The notes: generated by a model not told the origin, from the letters alone. A stretch of DNA of 5,659 bases from Alphaproteobacteria bacterium (GCA_011524805.1 WTJO01000148.1:1-5659); one strand, 5' to 3'. Shown: positions 1 to 5,481, counted from the first letter of the stretch. Program-made: numbers and translations.

Positions 1-36
1 TCCTACGTGCGTGCCAAGAAGATTTCCCTGTTTTGA
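1..36 (+). CDS. Possible C-terminal end of an upstream gene (partial)
   Basis: Frame 1 is open from the window edge and reads SYVRAKKISLF before a TGA at 34-36. The basic, G+C-richer codons resemble coding sequence, and composition drops sharply to AT-rich right after the stop, which is what the end of a gene looks like. Eleven residues are too few to name a family, and the other two forward frames are also open for a short distance (to a TAG at 80-82 in frame 2). The gene would lie upstream of the sugar-acid operon on the same strand, separated from it by about 350 bases. Confidence 0.3.
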   Translation, partial: SYVRAKKISLF

Positions 37-71
37 TGGGCTGGATATCCTAGCCAGACAAAAAACCCGAA

Positions 72-92
72 ATGTTAAATAGTAAGTAACAT
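72..92. repeat. Inverted repeat ATGTTA-N9-TAACAT
   Basis: Perfect 6-base arms lie at 72-77 and 87-92. The repeat occupies the place where a -35 element would be for the consensus TATAAT at 94-99, which has no recognisable -35 hexamer of its own. That would suit an activator site, but 6-base AT-rich arms can arise by chance. Confidence 0.3.
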
Positions 93-100
93 CTATAATA

Positions 101-126
101 GAAAAAGCATTCAATCGAACTTTTTC
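101..126. repeat. Inverted repeat GAAAAAG-N12-CTTTTTC, hairpin-capable
   Basis: Perfect 7-base arms lie at 101-107 and 120-126. Inside them TTC (110-112) pairs with GAA (117-119), so the RNA could form a 10-pair stem with a two-base bulge (108-109) and an AATC loop. It lies between the possible upstream gene end and the promoter candidate at 152-180, so it could be a weak terminator or a protein-binding site. The stem is poor in G+C and is followed only by GTTT, so a classical terminator is doubtful. Confidence 0.35.
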
Positions 127-151
127 GTTTAATGGCTGAATTTTTCATATT

Positions 152-180
152 TTGAAATAGAAGAGAAAATAACGTAAAAT
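152..180 (+). promoter_or_regulatory. Sigma70-type promoter candidate for the otnK operon
   Basis: TTGAAA at 152-157 and TAAAAT at 175-180 are each one base from the consensus hexamers and are separated by exactly 17 bases. Transcription would begin near 187, giving a leader of about 200 bases before the kinase start. The -10 hexamer overlaps the left arm of the 173-198 inverted repeat, so a protein bound there would be placed to block RNA polymerase. AT-rich DNA produces chance matches, so this is a good but unproven candidate. Confidence 0.5.
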
Positions 181-198
181 AAATATACATGTTTTACG
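173..198. promoter_or_regulatory. Candidate operator: inverted repeat CGTAAAA-N12-TTTTACG
   Basis: Perfect 7-base arms lie at 173-179 and 192-198. They overlap the -10 element and the predicted transcription start of the best promoter candidate. Position and symmetry fit a repressor operator for a dimeric regulator; catabolic sugar-acid operons are often controlled by GntR, LacI, DeoR or IclR family proteins. The sequence alone does not say which family would bind. Confidence 0.4.
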
Positions 199-231
199 GA
201 TTTATAGATTTTCCAGCCGTCTGTAAAAATA

Positions 232-262
232 CATCTTTTAGATGAATTATTCAAAATTTTGA
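232..262. repeat. Two adjacent dyads in the leader: CATCT-TTT-AGATG and TCAAAATTTTGA
   Basis: A 5-pair hairpin with a 3-base loop lies at 232-244, and a perfect 12-base palindrome at 251-262. If transcription starts near 187, both are in the untranslated leader RNA. Either could be a secondary operator or a weak RNA structure. Both are AT-rich enough to be partly chance. Confidence 0.25.
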
Positions 263-356
263 TAGAAGGCAGGCAGGTATTTCAGGCAGAAAAGCAGAAC
301 GTATGATATTTTTCGTCTATCTTCTGGTATCAAATCAGGGCTAATCTCATATAAGG

Positions 357-374
357 CAGAGACTCCTCTGAGGG
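357..374 (+). promoter_or_regulatory. Small hairpin next to a distant Shine-Dalgarno for otnK
   Basis: CAGAG (357-361) and CTCTG (366-370) can form a 5-pair stem with an ACTC loop. The last G of the stem is the first base of GAGGG (370-374), the only Shine-Dalgarno-like sequence before the ATG at 388. The spacing of 13 bases is longer than usual, so initiation is probably weak or depends on the leader structure. Confidence 0.3.
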
Positions 375-387
375 ATATATACATATT

Positions 388-1644
388 ATGACGACAATCT
401 TTGGGGCGATCGCAGATGATTTTACAGGCGCATCTGATCTTGCCGGATTGCTGGCACGTTCAGGTCATCAGGTATGTTTGCGCCTTGGCGTACCATCTTC
501 ACCGCCTACGGACAGTTCGGCCTTTGAAATTATCGCTTTGAAATGCCGCACCGCACCGGTATATGAGGCTGTATCTGAGTCTCTGGCGGCACTGGATTGG
601 TTGAAGGCGGCAGGCGCACAGCATTTTTTCTGGAAATATTGCTCAACCTTTGACAGCACGCCAGCCGGCAATATCGGCCCTGTCGCAGAAGCGCTGATGG
701 CGGCATTAGATACAGACCAGACAATCTATTGTCCTGCCTTCCCTGAAAATGGCAGGTCAATTTTTATGGGCAATCTGTTTGTTGGCCAGCAACTTTTATC
801 CGAAAGCCCGATGAAACATCATCCGCTTACCCCGATGACAGATAGCAATCTGATGCGTCTTCTGGCGCCCCAGACAACAGCCAAGGTAGGGCTGGCTGAC
901 AGGCTGGTAGTGGCACAGGGCGAAGCGCATCTCAAAGCCCATCTGGCCAAATTGCAGGATGATGATATCGCACATGTGGTGGTGGATGCTGTAGCGAATG
1001 CCGATCTTGAGATTATTGCCCGTGCCTATGCAGATGCACCTTTAATGACGGGCGGGTCTGCGGTGGCGATGGCACTGCCCCATATCTATCAGGAAAAGGG
1101 TCTGCTGCCAGACACGCCGGCATCTGCCCTGCGGCCGCATATAGATGAGCGTACCCTGATTCTGTCAGGCAGCTGTTCTGAGATGACCCAGGCGCAGGTG
1201 GCAGCCTATGACGGGCCTGCCTATCAGCTTGACCCGCTTGAATTGCAAGCTGACGGGCTGGCAAAAGCACAGGACTGGCTATCACGTCAGAAGCTTGCTG
1301 ATGCGCCGTTACTCTATGCAACAGCTGCAGCTGAATCTGTGCAAAAAGTTCAGCAGAGGCTTGGCAGAGATGAGGCTGGCGCACTTGTCGAGGCAGCATT
1401 GTCTCAGCTGGCAGAAGATGGCTTTAATCGCGGAGTGCGCAGATTCATTATCGCAGGTGGCGAGACATCAGGTGCGGTCGCCCAGCGTCTGAACATTGAC
1501 CAGCTTGTAATCGGGGATGAAATTGCCCCGGGTGTGCCTTGGTGCTATGCTGATATTGCTGGCCAGCATTGTGCGATTACCATGAAATCAGGCAATTTTG
1601 GCCAGACAGGTTTTTTCAGTGATGCGATTAACAGGCTGTCATGA
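388..1644 (+). CDS. otnK: Four-carbon acid-sugar kinase (3-oxo-tetronate kinase, OtnK/DUF1537 family)
   Basis: This 418-residue cytoplasmic kinase probably phosphorylates 3-oxo-tetronate at O4 with ATP in threonate/erythronate breakdown. Family motifs run the whole length. In the N-terminal sugar-binding domain are ADDFTGASD (9-17), KYCSTFDSTPAGNIGP (83-98), CPAFPENGR (115-123) and HPLTPMTDSN (145-154). GGSA (222-225) and LSGSCS (259-264) follow. In the C-terminal nucleotide-binding domain are AGGETSGAV (356-364), PGVPW (381-385) and KSGNFG (400-405). Length is normal and nothing looks broken. The ATG at 388 puts ADDFTG at the usual distance from the start. The stop overlaps the next gene's ATG (ATGA), so the two are translationally coupled. 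Related kinases in this family act on 3-oxo-isoapionate and other acids; the aldolase-type partner favours the tetronate role. The family assignment is firm and the exact substrate is inferred. Confidence 0.9.
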   Translation: MTTIFGAIADDFTGASDLAGLLARSGHQVCLRLGVPSSPPTDSSAFEIIALKCRTAPVYEAVSESLAALDWLKAAGAQHFFWKYCSTFDSTPAGNIGPVAEALMAALDTDQTIYCPAFPENGRSIFMGNLFVGQQLLSESPMKHHPLTPMTDSNLMRLLAPQTTAKVGLADRLVVAQGEAHLKAHLAKLQDDDIAHVVVDAVANADLEIIARAYADAPLMTGGSAVAMALPHIYQEKGLLPDTPASALRPHIDERTLILSGSCSEMTQAQVAAYDGPAYQLDPLELQADGLAKAQDWLSRQKLADAPLLYATAAAESVQKVQQRLGRDEAGALVEAALSQLAEDGFNRGVRRFIIAGGETSGAVAQRLNIDQLVIGDEIAPGVPWCYADIAGQHCAITMKSGNFGQTGFFSDAINRLS

Positions 1645-2291
1645 TGGCTGATACAAAATTGCGAGAGACAATCTGCCAGCTTGCCAAATCCCTGTTTGAC
1701 AGAGGACTTACCCATGGCAGTACAGGCAATATATCTGCGCGAACAGATGATGGCGGGCTGCTGGTCACCCCCACAAATGCCAGCTTCGGATTTCTTGACC
1801 CTGCCAGACTGAGCAGGTTTGATGCCACTGGCCGGCATATTTCAGGCGATAGCCCAACAAAGGAAATGCCCCTGCATACAGCCTTTTATGATACCCGCAC
1901 CAAAACAGGGGCGGTGGTGCATCTGCATAGCTGTCATGCGGTGGCATTGTCTCTATGTGATGATAATGACCCCGATAATTTTTTGCCGCCACTTACGCCC
2001 TATGGAATCATGAAGCTTGGCAAGGTAGCGCTGCTGCCATTTTTTCTGCCAGGTGATGCGGCAATGGGTGAGGCTGTGCGCGGGCTGGCGGGCAAACGCT
2101 CTGCTGTGATGCTGGCCAGTCATGGCCCTGTTGTGGCTGGCAGGGATGTTGAGGCCGCCTGTTATGCGATTGAAGAGCTGGAAGATACTGCCCGCCTGGC
2201 ACTCCTTACCAAAGGCATGAATATCACCCCGCTAAACCCTGAGCAGATATCGGCTATTGTCACCAAATTCGATGTTGACTGGGATAGCTAG
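1641..2291 (+). CDS. otnC: 3-oxo-tetronate 4-phosphate decarboxylase (class II aldolase/adducin family)
   Basis: This 216-residue protein belongs to the zinc-dependent class II aldolase/adducin family (FucA, AraD, OtnC). It would decarboxylate 3-oxo-tetronate 4-phosphate to dihydroxyacetone phosphate and CO2. GSTGNIS (26-32) and TPTN (43-46) form the phosphate-binding part. KEMPLH holds the catalytic acid E75 and H79. H94 and H96 in VHLHS, with H161 in HGPVVAG, match the three zinc histidines of FucA, so the active site is complete. The first ATG overlaps the kinase stop; a second ATG at 1644 follows at once, so one residue is uncertain. AGG at 1633-1635 is a modest ribosome binding site. FucA-like aldolase activity cannot be excluded by sequence, but adjacency to a DUF1537 kinase strongly favours OtnC. 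Confidence 0.88.
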   Translation: MMADTKLRETICQLAKSLFDRGLTHGSTGNISARTDDGGLLVTPTNASFGFLDPARLSRFDATGRHISGDSPTKEMPLHTAFYDTRTKTGAVVHLHSCHAVALSLCDDNDPDNFLPPLTPYGIMKLGKVALLPFFLPGDAAMGEAVRGLAGKRSAVMLASHGPVVAGRDVEAACYAIEELEDTARLALLTKGMNITPLNPEQISAIVTKFDVDWDS

Positions 2292-2298
2292 TCTCAGT

Positions 2299-2318
2299 CC
2301 AGATAATCTAATATTTGG
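2299..2318 (+). repeat. Short RNA hairpin between otnC and the MetE-like gene
   Basis: CCAGATA (2299-2305) can pair with TATTTGG (2312-2318) around a 6-base loop, giving seven pairs including one G-U. It lies in the 44-base gap (2292-2335), just ahead of the AAAGGAAA ribosome binding site. It could mark mRNA processing or change expression of the downstream pair relative to the upstream pair. It has no U tract, so it is not a terminator. Confidence 0.25.
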
Positions 2319-2335
2319 TTATGAAAGGAAACATT

Positions 2336-3445
2336 ATGTCATCATCAAAATTCATCCCTCGTGCAGATCATGTAGGCAGTCTGTTACGTCCTCAAACAGT
2401 TGCCAGCGCACGCAAAGCCTATTTTGAATCACAGACTATCAGCGCAGAACAGCTAAAAGAAGCAGAAGATGCCGCAATTCTTGACCTGATTGCCATGCAG
2501 CAGGAAGTCGGGCTGAAGGTCGCAACAGATGGCGAGGCTAGGCGGTCTTTCTGGCATTATGACTATATGGGGGCGCTGGACGGGCTGGATCTTGAAGAAC
2601 GTGATGAAGGTGTTCAGTTTGCCGGCATTAAGCTACGTCCTATCCATCCGGTGATTTCGGGCAAGCTGGATTTTCCGGCAAACCATCCGATGCTGTCCCA
2701 TTACCGATATCTTGCCGATAATTGTGCTATCATCCCAAAAATTTCCATTCCGGGGCCTAGCTGTTGTCATTTCAGAATTGCCAGCACAGATATTCACTAC
2801 GCGCCCTATCAGGATGTCGAAGTGATGATGGATGATCTAATCCTGACCTATAGAAAAGCTGTGCAGGCATTTTATGATGCCGGATGCCGCTATTTGCAGA
2901 TGGATGATATTTTCTTTGCCTATCTGTGTGATCCCAAACACCGTCAGGCGAAACAGGCTGACGGGCAGGATCCTGACTGGCTGATTACGCAATATGCGCG
3001 GATGATGCGTGAAAGCATCAAGGACAGGCCAGCAGATATGACCATAGGCATGCATATGTGCCGCGGGAATTTCAGATCTACCCACGCCGCAGAAGGCAGT
3101 TATGATGCTGTTGCCGATGCTGTATTTAACCAGACAGGGGTGGATGTCTTTTTTATGGAATATGACACTGACAGGGCAGGCGACCTAAGCCCGCTAGGCC
3201 AGTTGAGCAAGGGTGACCAGCGTGTGATGGTCGGCTTTATTACCACCAAGACAGGCGAGCTTGAATCGATGGACGGGCTGAAAGCCCAGTTTGATAAAGC
3301 CAGCAAATTTGCTGATATTGACCAGCTAGGTATTGCGCCGCAATGCGGCTTTGCTTCGACCGAAGAAGGCAATAATATCACTGCCGATGACCAGAGACGC
3401 AAGCTTGAGCTGGTGCTTGAGACGGAACAGGCTATCTGGGGCTAG
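2336..3445 (+). CDS. MetE C-terminal-domain-like zinc methyltransferase family protein
   Basis: This 369-residue protein resembles the catalytic TIM barrel of cobalamin-independent methionine synthase, in the short YxjG/YxjH-like form without the N-terminal half of MetE. Motifs include RADHVGSLLRP (9-19), TDGEARR (64-70) and QMDD (188-191). The zinc site looks complete: H240 and C242 in HMC, E275 in FMEYD and C337 in QCGFA. Zinc in this family activates a thiol for methyl transfer. Two adjacent cysteines (143-144) lie in the loop after the IPGPS motif. The ATG at 2336 is preferred because AAAGGAAA (2324-2331) sits upstream at good spacing and the conserved region begins soon after; upstream TTG (2315) and ATG (2321) would put the ribosome binding site inside the gene. 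The protein is often annotated as a methionine synthase, but its place in a sugar-acid operon makes that role doubtful. Confidence 0.85.
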   Translation: MSSSKFIPRADHVGSLLRPQTVASARKAYFESQTISAEQLKEAEDAAILDLIAMQQEVGLKVATDGEARRSFWHYDYMGALDGLDLEERDEGVQFAGIKLRPIHPVISGKLDFPANHPMLSHYRYLADNCAIIPKISIPGPSCCHFRIASTDIHYAPYQDVEVMMDDLILTYRKAVQAFYDAGCRYLQMDDIFFAYLCDPKHRQAKQADGQDPDWLITQYARMMRESIKDRPADMTIGMHMCRGNFRSTHAAEGSYDAVADAVFNQTGVDVFFMEYDTDRAGDLSPLGQLSKGDQRVMVGFITTKTGELESMDGLKAQFDKASKFADIDQLGIAPQCGFASTEEGNNITADDQRRKLELVLETEQAIWG

Positions 3446-3453
3446 CTGATGTT

Positions 3454-4332
3454 ATGAAAATAGGGTTTATCGGGCTGGGCAAAATGGGCGCTGTGATGGC
3501 GCCTCATCTGGTAGATGAGGACATCAGGCTATTTGGCTTTGATGTGAACTGGCAGATGCCAGAAGACAGCCCTATTCAGCGTGTACAAAGCATTGATGCG
3601 CTTGCAGATTGTGAAGTTATTTTTACCATGGTGCCAGATGGCGAAGTGGTGCTGGATATTGCCAGCCAGCTTATCAAAGCCCGCGACGGCAATGGTGCAA
3701 ATGCGTTATTGATTGACATGTCTTCATGCCATCCGGATACCGCAAAGAAGATGCACAACCTGCTTGCCACAGCACAGACAGCATATCTGGATGCGCCTGT
3801 GTCGGGGGGCGTTGCCAAGGCGAAATCGGCAGAATTAATGATTATGGCTGGCGGGCAGCCAGAGATATATCACAGGGCAGAGCCGTTACTGGCAAAAATG
3901 GGCAGACCTGCGCATATCGGGCCTAACGGAGCCGGCTATGCGATGAAGGCACTGAATAACTATGTCTCTGCGGCCGGGTTGGTCTCTAGCTTTCAGGCAC
4001 TGGCAACCGCGCAGAAATTCGGGATTGCACCCGAGAAATTCCAAACCATTATAAACGGGTCAACTGGCCGCAATAACACCACCGAGGTCAAGATTGACAA
4101 ATTTGTGCTGACGCAGGCTTTTAATTCCGGCTTTGCCCTTCAGCTCATGGCCAAAGATGTTGGCATTGCCAGTGATATTATCGCCCAGTCCGGATTCGAT
4201 GCACCCATAACACAGGCGCTGGCAGATTATCTGGATGATGCGCTTGAGATATTGCAGCACAGCACAGATAGCGCGCCTGATCATACTGAAATTTACAGGC
4301 ATATCACAGAATTTGGGATGAAACGGAACTGA
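3454..4332 (+). CDS. ltnD: Beta-hydroxyacid dehydrogenase (L-threonate dehydrogenase/HIBADH family)
   Basis: This 292-residue NAD(P)-dependent dehydrogenase belongs to the 3-hydroxyisobutyrate/6-phosphogluconate dehydrogenase family. The Rossmann fold begins at once with GLGKMG (7-12). D30 at the end of the second strand suggests NAD rather than NADP. DMSSCHP (88-94), the substrate-binding DAPVSGGV (113-120), catalytic K165 with N168/N169, and KDVGIA (234-239) are all in place. LtnD of this family oxidises L-threonate to 2-oxo-tetronate, which fits the kinase and decarboxylase upstream. Glycerate, tartronate-semialdehyde or other hydroxyacid substrates are possible, so the symbol is inferred from context. 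The start is eight bases after the previous stop and has no clear ribosome binding site, suggesting translation coupled to the MetE-like gene. It is the last gene of the operon. Confidence 0.85.
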   Translation: MKIGFIGLGKMGAVMAPHLVDEDIRLFGFDVNWQMPEDSPIQRVQSIDALADCEVIFTMVPDGEVVLDIASQLIKARDGNGANALLIDMSSCHPDTAKKMHNLLATAQTAYLDAPVSGGVAKAKSAELMIMAGGQPEIYHRAEPLLAKMGRPAHIGPNGAGYAMKALNNYVSAAGLVSSFQALATAQKFGIAPEKFQTIINGSTGRNNTTEVKIDKFVLTQAFNSGFALQLMAKDVGIASDIIAQSGFDAPITQALADYLDDALEILQHSTDSAPDHTEIYRHITEFGMKRN

Positions 4333-4365
4333 TGTTTCCGAAACTGCGATATCGGTGGAAAATGC
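4333..4365. other. Convergent gap with a weak imperfect hairpin
   Basis: Only 33 bases separate the dehydrogenase stop from the stop of the leftward SDR gene. TTTCC (4335-4339) can pair with GGAAA (4357-4361), extended inward by GA (4340-4341) with TC (4352-4353) across a 3-base bulge; the palindrome CGATATCG lies at 4347-4354. No T tract follows on either strand, so no standard intrinsic terminator is visible. Termination here may be Rho-dependent, or the two transcripts may overlap. Confidence 0.2.
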
Positions 4366-5067
4366 TTACATATGCCGTGTCACACCTCCATCTGCCCGCA
4401 GGCTCTGGCCTGTAATATAGCTGCTATCATCAGATAGCAGAAAGCTAGCTATCTTTGCCTGTTCTTCTGCCCGTGCCAGCCGCCCCAGCGCAGACATCTG
4501 TGCGAATTTATCTGGCAGATCCAGACTGTCCGTAAAGCCCGGCAGCAGACAGTTCATACGTATATTATCGGGGCCGTAGCGGTCGGAATATAATTTTGTA
4601 AATGATGATACCCCAACCCTGTACACACTGGATGTGGGAAAAGTCAGGCTTGGCTCAAATGCAGAAAAGGTAGTGATATTCACGATTGAGCCGCCGCCCT
4701 GCGCCTGCATGACAGGGGTGACCAGCTTTGCCATGCGAATCACCGGCATGACTGTCATCTGGTTTGCTTTCTCCCAGTCTGCATCCGATATCTCAAGCAA
4801 ATCACCTTTTGGCGGTCCGCCAACATGTATCAGCAGACTGTCAATCCGCCCATAGCTATCCATCGCCAGATCAAAACAGGCCTGCAAATCATCTGCATTC
4901 TCAGCCCTGCCCCTGACAGCCACACCACCAAGCTCGTCTGCCAGTAGCTCGCAGGATTCAGATGGTGACATTAATGCCAGCCTATAGCCTTTATTGTGCA
5001 TTTCGCGGGCGGTAGCAGCCCCCATGCCTCTGCCGCCCCCGATCACTAAACATGTTTTAGCTGTCAT
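4366..5067 (-). CDS. Short-chain dehydrogenase/reductase (SDR) family protein with atypical active site
   Basis: This 233-residue single-domain SDR is shaped like a 3-oxoacyl-ACP reductase. The cofactor loop GGGRGMG (10-16) is present, HVGGPP (81-86) replaces the usual NNAG, LLPGF (174-178) follows the active site, and ITGQSLRADGG (218-228) is a typical C-terminal end. The catalytic positions are unusual: T105, T133, S146 and R150 align with the standard Asn, Ser, Tyr and Lys, so the YxxxK motif reads SSVYR. I recall other SDRs with a similar FPTSxxxR-type segment, so this may be a family trait rather than decay. The start has a good ribosome binding site, GAGGAGAG at 5081-5074, six bases upstream. 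It faces the sugar-acid operon, so it is transcribed separately. Substrate unknown. Confidence 0.85.
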   Translation of the reverse strand: MTAKTCLVIGGGRGMGAATAREMHNKGYRLALMSPSESCELLADELGGVAVRGRAENADDLQACFDLAMDSYGRIDSLLIHVGGPPKGDLLEISDADWEKANQMTVMPVIRMAKLVTPVMQAQGGGSIVNITTFSAFEPSLTFPTSSVYRVGVSSFTKLYSDRYGPDNIRMNCLLPGFTDSLDLPDKFAQMSALGRLARAEEQAKIASFLLSDDSSYITGQSLRADGGVTRHM

Positions 5068-5231
5068 TATCTGCTCTCCTCAACCAGTCAGGATTTATAT
5101 CAAAAAAAGGAGCTTGTTTACGGCAAAATTATCTTAATCGGACAGATATTTCCAGCCTGTCCGGCAATTAGCACAGCCATTTTCTGGTCACCTGTCCTGC
5201 CAACAGTCATTGAAAACCATATTTTACATTA

Positions 5232-5254
5232 TTCAACCATATGAAATTGTTGAA
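5232..5254. promoter_or_regulatory. Candidate operator: inverted repeat TTCAACCAT-N5-ATTGTTGAA
   Basis: Nine-base arms at 5232-5240 and 5246-5254 match at eight of nine positions around a 5-base centre, a typical footprint for a dimeric helix-turn-helix regulator. It lies about 165 bases upstream of the SDR start and about 240 bases upstream of the rightward gene, so it could serve either promoter. Confidence 0.35.
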
Positions 5255-5316
5255 ATTATATGATATTTTGCCAGATATTTTCGGCCCTATTGAAATCTGT
5301 AAAGATTCAATGCTAA

Positions 5317-5346
5317 CCTTTTGAATGGGTTATTATCCTTTTGGAT
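5317..5346. repeat. Direct repeat CCTTTTGAAT / CCTTTTGGAT, 20 bases apart
   Basis: Two 10-base copies at 5317-5326 and 5337-5346 differ at one base and start 20 bases apart, close to two helical turns, so both face the same side of the DNA. They overlap the -35 and -10 of the promoter candidate at 5321-5349. Tandem sites with this phasing are typical of cooperative binding, but the copies are short. Confidence 0.3.
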
Positions 5347-5349
5347 AGT
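5321..5349 (+). promoter_or_regulatory. Promoter candidate for the rightward partial gene
   Basis: TTGAAT (5321-5326) and GATAGT (5344-5349) are separated by 17 bases and each match four of six consensus positions. Transcription would start near 5356, leaving a leader of about 138 bases. A different -35 (TTGAAA, 5290-5295) pairs only with a poor TGC-TAACCT -10, so the assignment is tentative. Confidence 0.3.
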
Positions 5350-5362
5350 TAAGGAAGTCAGG

Positions 5363-5404
5363 CCGAAAGTCGGAACGGCGTATCATACCGGATATCGCCA
5401 TATC
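5363..5404 (+). promoter_or_regulatory. Leader hairpins, two of them mutually exclusive
   Basis: CCGA-AAG-TCGG (5363-5373) forms a small hairpin. Next, GGCGTATC (5377-5384) pairs with GATA-T-CGCC (5391-5399), eight pairs with one bulged T and a 6-base loop. GATAT (5391-5395) can instead pair with ATATC (5400-5404) around CGCC, which breaks the larger stem. The larger stem should dominate. It lies about 95 bases ahead of the ATG, and no known riboswitch was recognised. Confidence 0.3.
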
Positions 5405-5481
5405 TGTATCGAGCTGGCTGACGAGGAAAGAAAGCAGGCAGGATAGGATATTTTTGCATTCTGTCCAGTTTTGACTTGGGA

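Larger units (their letters stand above)
37..387. promoter_or_regulatory. AT-rich non-coding control region upstream of the sugar-acid operon
   Basis: No reading frame with a plausible start and ribosome binding site was found in these roughly 350 bases. They are strongly AT-rich and hold an unusual density of dyads: 72-92, 101-126, 173-198, 232-244, 251-262 and 357-370. There is one good promoter candidate (152-180) and one isolated consensus -10 hexamer (TATAAT, 94-99). The arrangement suggests a regulated promoter, as expected for a catabolic operon, followed by an untranslated leader of about 200 bases. The regulator is not in the window, unless the gene ending at 36 encodes it. Confidence 0.6.

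Noticed and set aside
39..57. Possible terminator: GGCT/AGCC dyad after the putative upstream stop
   Set aside because: The stem is only four pairs plus a bulged inner part, and it is followed by A residues rather than T residues.
1013..1399. 128-codon open frame on the minus strand inside the kinase gene
   Set aside because: It lies wholly opposite a kinase whose motifs cover the full length, has no recognisable domain, and is the shadow frame expected opposite such a gene.
2315..2335. Earlier TTG (2315) or ATG (2321) start for the MetE-like gene
   Set aside because: These starts would place the good AAAGGAAA ribosome binding site inside the gene; the ATG at 2336 has correct spacing and directly precedes the conserved region.
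3100..3402. 100-codon minus-strand frame inside the MetE-like gene
   Set aside because: It is opposite well-conserved residues including the E275 and C337 zinc ligands and shows no family features.
4366..5067. SDR gene as a D-erythronate dehydrogenase (DenD) of the same pathway
   Set aside because: It is on the opposite strand, convergent with the operon, lacks the catalytic tetrad, and resembles the short 3-oxoacyl-ACP-reductase type rather than the longer epimerase-like DenD.
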